Positions 1-4,572 of a DNA stretch of 5,401 nt are shown here, in pieces. Origin of the DNA: an uncultured Petrimonas sp. Its GTDB lineage: Bacteria; Bacteroidota; Bacteroidia; Bacteroidales; Dysgonomonadaceae. Positions within the stretch are counted from its first letter, which is position 1. Every line of letters begins with the position of its first letter. A program made the translations under genes and the position numbers. The DNA is taken from positions 1 through 5,401 of the forward strand of contig CAKTUP010000130.1 of assembly GCA_934621705.1 (NCBI GenBank), read 5' to 3'. The notes under the pieces were generated by a model. The model was not told the origin of the DNA. It made no database searches and worked only from the letters and a program-made list of their open reading frames with translations.

Positions 1-210
1 GTTCCAGCTCGGTGGGCAGGCAGCCGAAGTGAAGCGCTATGGCCGCCACGTGCCGTGAGTAGTTCTCAAAAGTTTTACGGCTGCGCCCCAAAACGGAAAC
101 ATTACGCTCGAAACGAGCCAATTGTTCACTAAAACCCACCACTTCACGGCAGGCACGGTTCAGCAGTTTGTTTTCTCTTAATTCATCGGAAGTCTTTTTT
201 TTGTTGTCAT
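1..210 (-). CDS. Tyrosine recombinase / phage-type integrase, N-terminal part only (runs off window; start out of frame)
   Basis: Reading the minus strand, an open frame enters from the window edge and reads back to about position 208. It encodes NKKKTSDELRENKLLNRACR and continues through SRKTFENYSRHVAAIALHFG to PTELE. This resembles the N-terminal SAM-like DNA-binding domain of tyrosine recombinases of the kind Bacteroidetes often carry beside IS91-type transposases. The catalytic domain (R-H-R-Y residues) lies outside the window. The natural start is the ATG at 210-208, but in that frame it reads MTTKKRLPMN and then stops. One more A in the A8 run (minus strand, 202-195) would give MTTKKKTSDEL and join the long frame. 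The gene is therefore frameshifted at its start, or one base is missing from the assembly. An IS200-like element lies directly upstream and probably separates the gene from its promoter. The family call is from recognition of the sequence, with moderate confidence. Confidence 0.62.
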
Positions 211-212
211 AA

Positions 213-222
213 TGTTGATTAA
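213..222. repeat. 10-bp direct repeat, right outer end of the IS200-like element
   Basis: TGTTGATTAA on the plus strand is identical to 798-807 at the other end. On the minus (tnpA) strand it reads TTAATCAACA, and it sits two bases upstream of the recombinase ATG. It probably marks the right cleavage region or target site. Confidence 0.6.
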
Positions 223-228
223 TGAACA

Positions 229-257
229 GGGGCTGTCTCAAAAGTAGAGACAGCCCC
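229..257. repeat. Perfect 11-bp hairpin at the right end of the IS200-like element
   Basis: GGGGCTGTCTC at 229-239 pairs perfectly with GAGACAGCCCC at 247-257 around a 7-base loop. It begins 6 bases past the tnpA stop codon. Its position fits the subterminal hairpin that TnpA binds at the right end. It could also block transcription running through the element, but no T-tract follows on either strand, so I do not call it an intrinsic terminator. Confidence 0.85.
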
Positions 258-263
258 CTCGGG

Positions 264-716
264 TTAGTCGAATAGTCTAAGCTGTCCATCGTATAGCTTT
301 TTATACTTTTTCTCACTGCCTTGATTAGAAACATAGGCTTTGATTACATCACGGCTACCATATAAACCAACAGTGTTAGCATAATAACCACTGGTCCAAA
401 AACTGCCACCCCATAACTGTTTCTTGACTTCCGGATGTCTCAAAAACAACTCACGGGCACTCAAACTCTTTAGTTTCGTTACTATTGCTGTTACTGAATA
501 AGAAGGAACACTTTGCAATAAAAAATGGACATGATTACACTCGTAACCTATTTCTAAAAAAGAAATTTCGTAACGAGCAGATATTTCCAAACATATCGAC
601 TTCAAAGAAAGACCTATTACTTCTGTAATTACCTTTCTGCGATATTTAATTGGTAAAACAATATGATAAAGCAACAATGTCTTGTTGTGACGCTTGTAAA
701 TATGTTCGTCTTCCAT
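264..716 (-). CDS. tnpA: IS200/IS605-family transposase TnpA (Y1 HUH single-strand transposase)
   Basis: This 150-residue protein has the usual full length of TnpA, which as a dimer cuts and rejoins single-stranded hairpin ends of its own element. The N-terminus carries the family signature YHIVLPIKYRRKVI (residues 17-30). The metal-binding HUH motif is NHVHFL, with H62 and H64. WTSGYYANTVG (107-117) is the conserved core strand region. The likely nucleophile is Y128 in VIKAYVSNQG, matching the position of the catalytic tyrosine in characterised IS200/IS605 enzymes. No active-site residue seems to be missing, so the enzyme is probably functional. The ATG at 716 is chosen because it gives the family's normal N-terminus. 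No Shine-Dalgarno precedes it, but a TAnnTTTG match ends only 7 bases upstream. It is the only gene of its element and lies between a disrupted recombinase and a gene-free stretch. Confidence 0.93.
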   Translation of the reverse strand: MEDEHIYKRHNKTLLLYHIVLPIKYRRKVITEVIGLSLKSICLEISARYEISFLEIGYECNHVHFLLQSVPSYSVTAIVTKLKSLSARELFLRHPEVKKQLWGGSFWTSGYYANTVGLYGSRDVIKAYVSNQGSEKKYKKLYDGQLRLFD

Positions 717-723
717 AAGACAG

Positions 724-731
724 CAAAGATA
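724..731 (-). promoter_or_regulatory. Possible -7 box for tnpA
   Basis: The minus strand reads TATCTTTG, a full match to the Bacteroidetes -7 consensus TAnnTTTG, ending 7 bases before the tnpA ATG. No TTTG-like -33 box is visible at the usual spacing. Use of this box would give a nearly leaderless mRNA. Confidence 0.3.
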
Positions 732-746
732 ACGCTTTATCTTTTA

Positions 747-761
747 GAAACCTCCGGTTTC
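747..761. repeat. Second left-end hairpin upstream of tnpA
   Basis: GAAACC (747-752) pairs perfectly with GGTTTC (756-761) around a 3-base loop. It lies 31 bases upstream of the tnpA ATG. On the minus strand the loop contains GGAGG, a Shine-Dalgarno-like string too far from the ATG to serve it directly. It would be part of the tnpA leader if transcription starts further upstream, and a structured leader that limits TnpA translation is known for IS200. That role is inference here. Confidence 0.5.
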
Positions 762-773
762 GTGAGAGTTGAC

Positions 774-792
774 CCCGAGGCAAGCCTCGAGG
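774..792. repeat. Left-end hairpin with a bulged base, IS200-like element
   Basis: CGAGG (776-780) and CCTCG (785-789) pair around a CAAG loop. The stem extends by CC (774-775) with GG (791-792) if A790 is bulged out. Subterminal hairpins of IS200/IS605 elements typically carry such an unpaired base, which TnpA recognises. It lies next to the inferred left cleavage region at 798-807. Confidence 0.6.
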
Positions 793-797
793 AATTC

Positions 798-807
798 TGT
801 TGATTAA
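798..807. repeat. 10-bp direct repeat, left outer end of the IS200-like element
   Basis: This is an identical, same-orientation copy of the 10-mer at 213-222, 585 bases away. It lies just outside the bulged hairpin at 774-792 and is the likely left cleavage or target region of the element. Confidence 0.6.
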
Positions 808-1026
808 AACGTTTTATTAACTTTGCAAAGGTAACAATAAGGAGCAAAAGACAGGGCTAACGAAGGTTTAGTTCAACAGGGGTTTTGCAAGATGCGGGGT
901 TGAAGGAAATCTTAGAGAAATTTTATAAAATACCCGCAAAAAACTTTTTCATTATTAATATAAAAACCTCATTTTCACATCAAACAAATCATTTTTAACA
1001 CAAGTCCCACAGATAAAAGAAACTTC
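808..1026. other. Gene-free stretch between the IS200-like element and prfC
   Basis: I see no gene here. It holds the two overlapping TAnnTTTG matches at 818-833, a 12-bp AT palindrome at 920-931, a 6-bp inverted pair TTCAAC/GTTGAA (872-877 and 899-904) around a G-rich stretch, and an A/T-rich run up to the prfC stop. No strong stem with a T-tract is visible downstream of prfC on the minus strand. A 9-codon minus-strand reading frame at 923-952 is too short to support. Confidence 0.6.
826..833 (-). promoter_or_regulatory. Orphaned -7 box, probable original promoter of the recombinase gene
   Basis: The minus strand reads TACCTTTG, matching TAnnTTTG. Joining 808 onto 212, as if the IS200-like element were absent, places this box about 30 bases from the recombinase ATG, a normal distance. 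No clear -33 element is seen at the usual spacing. The box is centred on the palindrome TTTGCAAA, so the plus strand also reads TAACTTTG (818-825), but no plus-strand gene follows. Confidence 0.4.
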
Positions 1027-2601
1027 CTAATATTCCGACGTAAAATGGAAGCGAATATTCTTAAAATCCTGCTGCGCCATCATTAACAAATAGTTGGATT
1101 CGGCAAGAAAAACATCCCTACCCTCTTTATCTTTCGCCATATACTGGTATTTCCGTTTCTTGAAATCTTCCAATTGTGCGGCGTCGTCGCTCTCAATCCA
1201 GCACGCTTTGTACAGGTTGATAAGCTCCCAGCGGCATTGCGCGCCGTATTCGTGCAGAAGCCGATACTGAATCACTTCAAACTGAAGTTGTCCCACGGTT
1301 CCGATAATTTTTCGGTTGTTGAACTGATTGGTGAATAATTGCGCCACGCCTTCGTCCATCAACTGCTCGATGCCTTTTTGCAGTTGTTTCGATTTCATGG
1401 GGTCGGCATTTTCGATGTACTTGAACATTTCGGGCGAGAAACTGGGCAAGCCCTTGAAGTGCAATTCTTCGCCTGAAGTAAGCGTATCGCCTATTTTGAA
1501 GTTTCCGTTATCGGGCAATCCCACGATATCGCCGGCAAAAGCTTCGTCCAAAATCTCTTTTTTTTGCGCCATAAACGCCGTTGGCGATGAAAATTTGAGT
1601 TGCCGATTGAATCGCACATGCTTGTAATTCACGTTTCGCTCAAACTTGCCCGAACACACTTTCACAAAGGCAATGCACGAACGGTGGTTGGGATCCATAT
1701 TGGCGTGAATTTTGAAGATAAACCCCGAAAACGGCTCTTCGTAAGGATCCACCACACGCTCTTCGGTTTGAATCGGCTTGGGCGACGGCGCAATCTGCAC
1801 AAAGCAATCCAGGAGTTCTTTCACTCCGAAATTGTTAAGCGCCGAGCCAAAAAATACGGGCGCCAGTTTTCCGGCAAGATAATCTTCACGATTGAATTCG
1901 GGATACACTTCCGATATGAGTTCAATATCATCGCCCAACTTTTTCGACAATTTTTCACCGATATATTTCGCCACCTCCGGCGATTGAATATCGAGGTGAA
2001 CCGATTCGGTAACGGTCTGCTTGCTGGGCTGATATAAATCGAGGCTATTTTGATACAGGTTGTACACACCCTTGAAGCGTTCGCCCATATCGATGGGCCA
2101 GCTCAGCGGCCGCACGGCAATTTGAAGTTCTTCTTCCAGTTCATCCAGAATTTCGAACGGGTCTTTTCCTTCGCGGTCGAGTTTGTTCACGAAAATCATT
2201 ACCGGCGTATGGCGCATGCGGCAAACTTCCATCAGTTTCCGAGTTTGCGTTTCCACGCCTTTGGCGATGTCCACTACCACAATAACGCTGTCCACGGCCG
2301 TGAGTGTGCGATACGTGTCTTCGGCAAAATCCTGGTGGCCGGGCGTATCGAGAATATTGATTTTATAATCGCCGTATTCAAATCCCATTACCGATGTAGC
2401 CACCGAAATTCCGCGCTGCCGTTCGATTTCCATCCAGTCGGATGTGGCAGTTTTCTTTATCTTGTTCGATTTCACGGCTCCCGCCACGTGAATGGCGCCG
2501 CCAAAAAGCAGCAGTTTTTCGGTGAGCGTGGTTTTTCCCGCGTCGGGGTGGCTGATGATGGCGAACGTGCGCCGGCGCTGTATTTCTTGTTGTAAAGTCA
2601 T
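1027..2601 (-). CDS. prfC: Peptide chain release factor 3 (RF3), translational GTPase
   Basis: RF3 is a cytosolic GTPase that helps remove RF1 and RF2 from the ribosome after peptide release. The 524 residues are close to the 529 of the E. coli protein, so the gene is complete. The GTPase domain shows G1 SHPDAGKTT (17-25), switch-I region IERQRGISV (59-67), G3 DTPGHQDF (85-92), G4 NKLD (139-142) and the G5-region FGSALNNFG near 251-259. The later part has the RF3-specific stretch [20 protein letters not shown] (about 434-453) and [10 protein letters not shown]. The HPDAGKTT and LSWPI features separate RF3 from EF-G. The start [20 protein letters not shown] gives the normal short lead to the P-loop. 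No Shine-Dalgarno is present. Instead an array of five 7-bp repeats ends two bases before the ATG. No TAnnTTTG box is visible in the 120 bases upstream, so the promoter is unknown and read-through from higA is possible. Confidence 0.97.
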   Translation of the reverse strand: MTLQQEIQRRRTFAIISHPDAGKTTLTEKLLLFGGAIHVAGAVKSNKIKKTATSDWMEIERQRGISVATSVMGFEYGDYKINILDTPGHQDFAEDTYRTLTAVDSVIVVVDIAKGVETQTRKLMEVCRMRHTPVMIFVNKLDREGKDPFEILDELEEELQIAVRPLSWPIDMGERFKGVYNLYQNSLDLYQPSKQTVTESVHLDIQSPEVAKYIGEKLSKKLGDDIELISEVYPEFNREDYLAGKLAPVFFGSALNNFGVKELLDCFVQIAPSPKPIQTEERVVDPYEEPFSGFIFKIHANMDPNHRSCIAFVKVCSGKFERNVNYKHVRFNRQLKFSSPTAFMAQKKEILDEAFAGDIVGLPDNGNFKIGDTLTSGEELHFKGLPSFSPEMFKYIENADPMKSKQLQKGIEQLMDEGVAQLFTNQFNNRKIIGTVGQLQFEVIQYRLLHEYGAQCRWELINLYKACWIESDDAAQLEDFKKRKYQYMAKDKEGRDVFLAESNYLLMMAQQDFKNIRFHFTSEY

Positions 2602-2603
2602 TT

Positions 2604-2638
2604 TTTGGCTGTTAGCTGTTAGCTTTTGGCTATTAGCT
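2604..2638 (-). repeat. Five degenerate 7-bp tandem repeats directly upstream of prfC
   Basis: Read on the minus strand, five heptamers follow one another without gaps, in the order AGCTAAT, then AGCCAAA, then AGCTAAC twice, then AGCCAAA. AA and the prfC ATG come next. The first three bases, AGC, are constant in all five. It is one of five such arrays in the window. Confidence 0.75.
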
Positions 2639-2644
2639 TTTTAC

Positions 2645-2704
2645 GGATTCTTCACTTGATTCAGAATGACAAAACCAATGTCATGCTGACTATAGGAAGT
2701 ATCT
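2645..2704. repeat. Imperfect inverted repeat of about 60 bp (REP-like palindrome) between higA and prfC
   Basis: The left arm (2645-2671) contains GATTCTTC and TCAGAATGACA. The right arm (2679-2704) contains TGTCATGCTGA and GAAGTATC. The arms pair at most positions around a 7-base loop (2672-2678), with best pairing next to the loop. The wording resembles short palindromic repeats scattered between genes in bacterial genomes. It lies downstream of the higA stop and could end or stabilise that transcript, but no T-tract follows, so terminator function is only inferred. Confidence 0.6.
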
Positions 2705-2722
2705 AATTTCTAATTTCTGTTT
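2702..2722 (+). repeat. Three 7-bp tandem repeats just past the higA stop
   Basis: On the plus strand TCTAATT occurs twice in a row and is followed by the variant TCTGTTT. It overlaps the end of the palindrome at 2645-2704 by three bases and stops one base before the higA stop codon. Its 12-mer CTAATTTCTAAT (2703-2714) recurs in inverted orientation at 3502-3513, on the other side of higBA. Confidence 0.65.
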
Positions 2723-2723
2723 T

Positions 2724-3089
2724 TCACAAACTCAATGCCACATCCGCTCTTATATTTAATGTGCGGCAAATGGCACTTGCGACTTTTAAAGTTGGTTCCG
2801 CTTTGCCCGAAAGGTATTCGCTAACACGACTCGGCGATACGCCAATCCGCTCGGCAAATATTTTCTTTTGCATATTTTCTTCTTCCAATCGCAATTTTAT
2901 CACTTCTTTGAAATCGGGCTTTGCAATCGGGAAATGCAGTTTTTCGTATTCTTCCACAATGTCTGCCATCAAGCACAGTTCTACACTTTTTGGGTCGTCA
3001 ACAGATGTTTCGTCAGTTACTACAGGCAAAAGTTCTTCAATTCGCGAAAGAGCCATATTATAAATAGTTTCAGTTATTTCTCTTTTCAT
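2724..3089 (-). CDS. higA: HigA-type antitoxin, helix-turn-helix (Cro/C1 fold)
   Basis: This 121-residue protein would neutralise the toxin encoded just upstream and repress their shared promoter. Residues 1-60 form an acidic, helix-rich N-terminal part (VEEYEKLHFPIAKPDF at 45-60). A helix-turn-helix of the Xre/Cro type follows at about 75-112, with FAERIGVSPSRVSEYLSGK (78-96) covering the two DNA-contacting helices, then PTLKVASAICRTLNI. A long N-terminal segment before the HTH is usual for HigA partners of this toxin family. The ATG at 3089 follows the toxin stop by 12 bases with no promoter motif or Shine-Dalgarno between, so the two genes should be co-transcribed with the toxin first, which is the typical higBA order. 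The ORF is intact. The gene name follows from domain plus context; HTH antitoxins are interchangeable among toxin families, so context carries much of the weight. Confidence 0.85.
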   Translation of the reverse strand: MKREITETIYNMALSRIEELLPVVTDETSVDDPKSVELCLMADIVEEYEKLHFPIAKPDFKEVIKLRLEEENMQKKIFAERIGVSPSRVSEYLSGKAEPTLKVASAICRTLNIRADVALSL

Positions 3090-3101
3090 AAAAATTCAAT
3101 G

Positions 3102-3395
3102 TTAAATGGTTGTGCAATCAATTTTGTCATATTCTTTGTGAGTGCCTACAAAACGAATAAAAATTCGACTCAACGTGAATTTTATCACAACTACCAGCCT
3201 GAAATCATTTCCCTTGACATTAAATACATATCGTTGATTTCCAATACTGTCCACGCTATTAAAATCTCTCTTAATATCACCAAAATTTTTCCATTCGGCG
3301 TTTTCTGCTACATCATACCAATGCTCTAATTGCGTTTTAGCTTCGGGATGAAGTTCGTAAAAAATTCTCAGTCTTTTGTGCGATATGACGTGCAT
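3102..3395 (-). CDS. higB: HigB-family toxin (type II toxin-antitoxin mRNA interferase)
   Basis: The 97-residue protein matches the HigB_toxin family, small RelE-fold proteins that cut mRNA, usually on the ribosome. The start MHVISHKRLRIFYELHPEAK resembles the family opening, with basic residues and a conserved H-P. W34 is followed by the central motif RYVFNVKGNDFRLVV (55-69). The C-terminal motif FVGTHKEYDKID (82-93) is the family hallmark and includes H86. Length is normal and no stop or gap disrupts it. Catalytic residue identity is not certain from sequence alone. It is the first gene of the pair; its stop lies 12 bases before the higA ATG. A good Bacteroidetes promoter lies 18-48 bases upstream, overlapped by an inverted repeat that could be the HigA operator. 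The module sits between rfbD and prfC on the same strand, which suggests insertion into an older gene neighbourhood. Confidence 0.9.
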   Translation of the reverse strand: MHVISHKRLRIFYELHPEAKTQLEHWYDVAENAEWKNFGDIKRDFNSVDSIGNQRYVFNVKGNDFRLVVVIKFTLSRIFIRFVGTHKEYDKIDCTTI

Positions 3396-3399
3396 TTTC

Positions 3400-3427
3400 T
3401 TTAATTATGAATACAAAGATAACTAAA
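3400..3427. promoter_or_regulatory. Candidate HigA operator: inverted repeat over the -7 box
   Basis: TTTAATTAT (3400-3408) and ATAACTAAA (3419-3427) are inverted copies matching at 8 of 9 positions, separated by 10 bases. The -7 box at 3414-3421 lies inside. An antitoxin dimer bound here would block RNA polymerase, the usual autoregulation of type II TA operons. The arms are A/T-rich, so chance similarity is possible. Confidence 0.42.
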
Positions 3428-3443
3428 TATTACAAAAAACAAA
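3414..3443 (-). promoter_or_regulatory. Promoter of higBA (Bacteroidetes -33/-7 type)
   Basis: On the minus strand TTTG (3443-3440) is followed after 18 bases by TATCTTTG (3421-3414), matching the Bacteroidetes consensus of TTTG at -33 and TAnnTTTG at -7. Transcription would start near 3405-3408, giving a leader of about 10 bases before the higB ATG at 3395. Confidence 0.62.
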
Positions 3444-3493
3444 ATAAATACTCCGAAAATCGCACAATAATCACTCGATTCAAAATAATCTGC

Positions 3494-3521
3494 AATTAGT
3501 CATTAGAAATTAGTAATTTCC
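3494..3521 (-). repeat. Four degenerate 7-bp repeats across the rfbD stop codon
   Basis: On the plus strand the units are AATTAGT, CATTAGA, AATTAGT and AATTTCC in register of seven. The array overlaps the last rfbD codons, so the C-terminal residues LLISND are encoded by repeat DNA. Its 12-mer ATTAGAAATTAG (3502-3513) is the exact inverse of 2703-2714. Confidence 0.6.
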
Positions 3522-4440
3522 CCAAACACCTTTCCAGTGCTTCCTCCCACTGCGGAATAACCACCCCGTAAGCCGATTGTATTTTCGATTTATCCAATAC
3601 GCTGTACATCGGCCTTGAGGCGGCTGTTTTGTACTCGCTGGTCGGAATGGGATTTAACCGGCAACCCTCAATGGCAGCCAGTTCTTTTATTTTTTCGGTA
3701 AATCCAAACCAGGTGGTTTCGCCCAGGTTTGAGAAGTGATAAATCCCCAATTTCCATTCGTCCGCTTCCAGCATCAGCAAAATCATTTCCGCTAAATCGG
3801 CAGCATAAGTCGGCGTACCGCACTGGTCGGCAACGATGTTTAGTTCTTCGCGTTCGTTCATCAGTCGAAGCATCGTTTTCACAAAGTTATTACCAAACTC
3901 GGAATACAACCACGATGTGCGGATAATAATCCATTCTTTGGCAAACTCTTGAATAGCCTCTTCGCCTTTCAATTTCGATTTTCCGTAAACCGAAAGCGGA
4001 TTAGTTGGCGCATTCTCCTGGTATGGCTCGGTTGCCGTACCATCAAACACATAATCGGTGGAAATATGAATGATCTTAGCGTCGGATTTGGCCAGATTTT
4101 CTACTCCCAGGGAATTCACCTTGTAAGCCGTTTCCTCGTCGGTTTCGGCTTTATCCACCGCCGTGTAAGCGGCGCAATTGATGATGTATTCGATGGAGTT
4201 TTCGGTTACGAAATGTTGCACTTGCGCCAAATCGGTGATATCCAATACATCGTAATCGGTAAAAATAAACCGAAACGGAGTATTCATTTTTTCGGATAGC
4301 TGCTTCAATTCCTGCCCCAATTGTCCGTTCGCGCCGGTTATCAGCACGTTTTTCTGAACCAATCCATAAAAAAATGTCTCTTTTCTAGCGACGGTTTCCG
4401 TTCCGCCAAGATGTTTGTTTGAGCCGGTGTAAATTGCCAT
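3496..4440 (-). CDS. rfbD: dTDP-4-dehydrorhamnose reductase (RmlD)
   Basis: RmlD carries out the last step of dTDP-L-rhamnose synthesis, reducing dTDP-4-keto-L-rhamnose with NAD(P)H for cell-surface polysaccharides. Numbering from the ATG at 4440: the Rossmann motif is GANGQLG (36-42), followed by INCAAYTAVDKAE (87-99), STDYVFDG (127-134) and the catalytic YxxxK as Y152 and K156 in NPLSVYGKSK. RTSWLYSEFGNNFVKTMLRL (174-193) is a family signature. Residues 1-26 are an extra N-terminal piece: the family normally starts three or four residues before VLITGANGQLG, so the TTG at 4362-4360 (MVQKNVLITG) is a plausible alternative start. The stretch between ENLAK and IIHISTDY is about four residues shorter than in the E. 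coli enzyme, an in-frame shortening of one helix or loop. The last residues are coded by a 7-bp repeat array. The other rhamnose genes (rmlA, rmlB, rmlC) are not in the window. Repeat units lie directly upstream. Confidence 0.95.
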   Translation of the reverse strand: MAIYTGSNKHLGGTETVARKETFFYGLVQKNVLITGANGQLGQELKQLSEKMNTPFRFIFTDYDVLDITDLAQVQHFVTENSIEYIINCAAYTAVDKAETDEETAYKVNSLGVENLAKSDAKIIHISTDYVFDGTATEPYQENAPTNPLSVYGKSKLKGEEAIQEFAKEWIIIRTSWLYSEFGNNFVKTMLRLMNEREELNIVADQCGTPTYAADLAEMILLMLEADEWKLGIYHFSNLGETTWFGFTEKIKELAAIEGCRLNPIPTSEYKTAASRPMYSVLDKSKIQSAYGVVIPQWEEALERCLGKLLISND

Positions 4441-4445
4441 TTTCC

Positions 4446-4480
4446 GAGTTTTGAGTTATAAGTTTTGAGTTATGAGTTTT
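4446..4480 (-). repeat. Five degenerate 7-bp tandem repeats directly upstream of rfbD
   Basis: Read on the minus strand, two unit types alternate: AAAACTC (once AAAACTT) and ATAACTC, five units in all. GGAAA and the rfbD ATG follow. The plus strand shows this as a 14-base period with one difference between copies. It faces away from the array at 4507-4541. Confidence 0.75.
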
Positions 4481-4506
4481 CGCGTTGGTACAACTGTTGC
4501 CACCTA

Positions 4507-4541
4507 AACTTTGAACTGTAAACTCTGAACTCTGAACTTTT
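4507..4541 (+). repeat. Five degenerate 7-bp tandem repeats upstream of the hydrolase gene
   Basis: On the plus strand the units run AACTTTG, AACTGTA, AACTCTG twice, then AACTTTT, all sharing AACT at the same register. The array ends 6 bases before the -7 box at 4547-4554. Unit AACTCTG supplies the TCTG that would act as -33 element. Confidence 0.78.
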
Positions 4542-4554
4542 CTTTCTATTTTTG
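4524..4554 (+). promoter_or_regulatory. Promoter of the metallo-hydrolase gene
   Basis: TATTTTTG (4547-4554) is a full match to the Bacteroidetes -7 consensus. TCTG (4524-4527), one mismatch from TTTG, lies 19 bases upstream at the usual -33 position. Transcription would begin near 4561, leaving about 12 bases before the ATG at 4573. This rules against the in-frame TTG at 4552, which lies within the -7 box. Confidence 0.55.
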
Positions 4555-4572
4555 CACAAAAGTACTACGAAA

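Larger units (their letters stand above)
213..807 (-). mobile_element. IS200/IS605-family insertion sequence (tnpA only)
   Basis: A unit of about 0.6 kb holds one gene, a Y1 transposase, flanked by short hairpins, which is the layout of IS200-type elements. In the tnpA direction (minus strand) the left end has two hairpins (774-792 and 747-761), then tnpA, then an 11-bp hairpin at the right end (229-257). Both outer ends carry TTAATCAACA on the minus strand (798-807 and 213-222). These elements move as single-stranded DNA, cut next to short tetra- or pentanucleotide sites and make no target duplication. I therefore read the matching ends as left and right cleavage-site regions rather than a true duplication. 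The outer limits are inferred and may be off by about 10 bases. No tnpB or RNA-guided nuclease gene is present. Confidence 0.75.

Noticed and set aside
239..241. TTG on the minus strand as an in-frame alternative start for the recombinase
   Set aside because: It lies inside the right-end hairpin of the IS200-like element and would add residues coded by the element; the ATG at 210 with a lost A explains the sequence better.
229..257. Intrinsic terminator for tnpA
   Set aside because: Strong stem, but no run of T follows on the minus strand; better read as the right-end recognition hairpin.
920..931. 12-bp palindrome ATTTTATAAAAT downstream of prfC as a terminator or operator
   Set aside because: Pure A/T and without spacer, so expected by chance in A/T-rich intergenic DNA.
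923..952. Nine-codon minus-strand frame MKKFFAGIL
   Set aside because: Too short, and no homologous continuation is seen in any frame downstream.
1328..2595. Several plus-strand open frames of 60-180 codons
   Set aside because: They lie antisense to prfC, whose GTPase motifs are continuous on the minus strand; their translations show no recognisable domain.
2604..2722. CRISPR array
   Set aside because: Units are 7 bases with no spacers, and no cas gene is nearby.
2868..3329. Plus-strand open frame of 153 codons over higBA
   Set aside because: Antisense to both TA genes, with low-complexity phenylalanine-rich translation and no domain.
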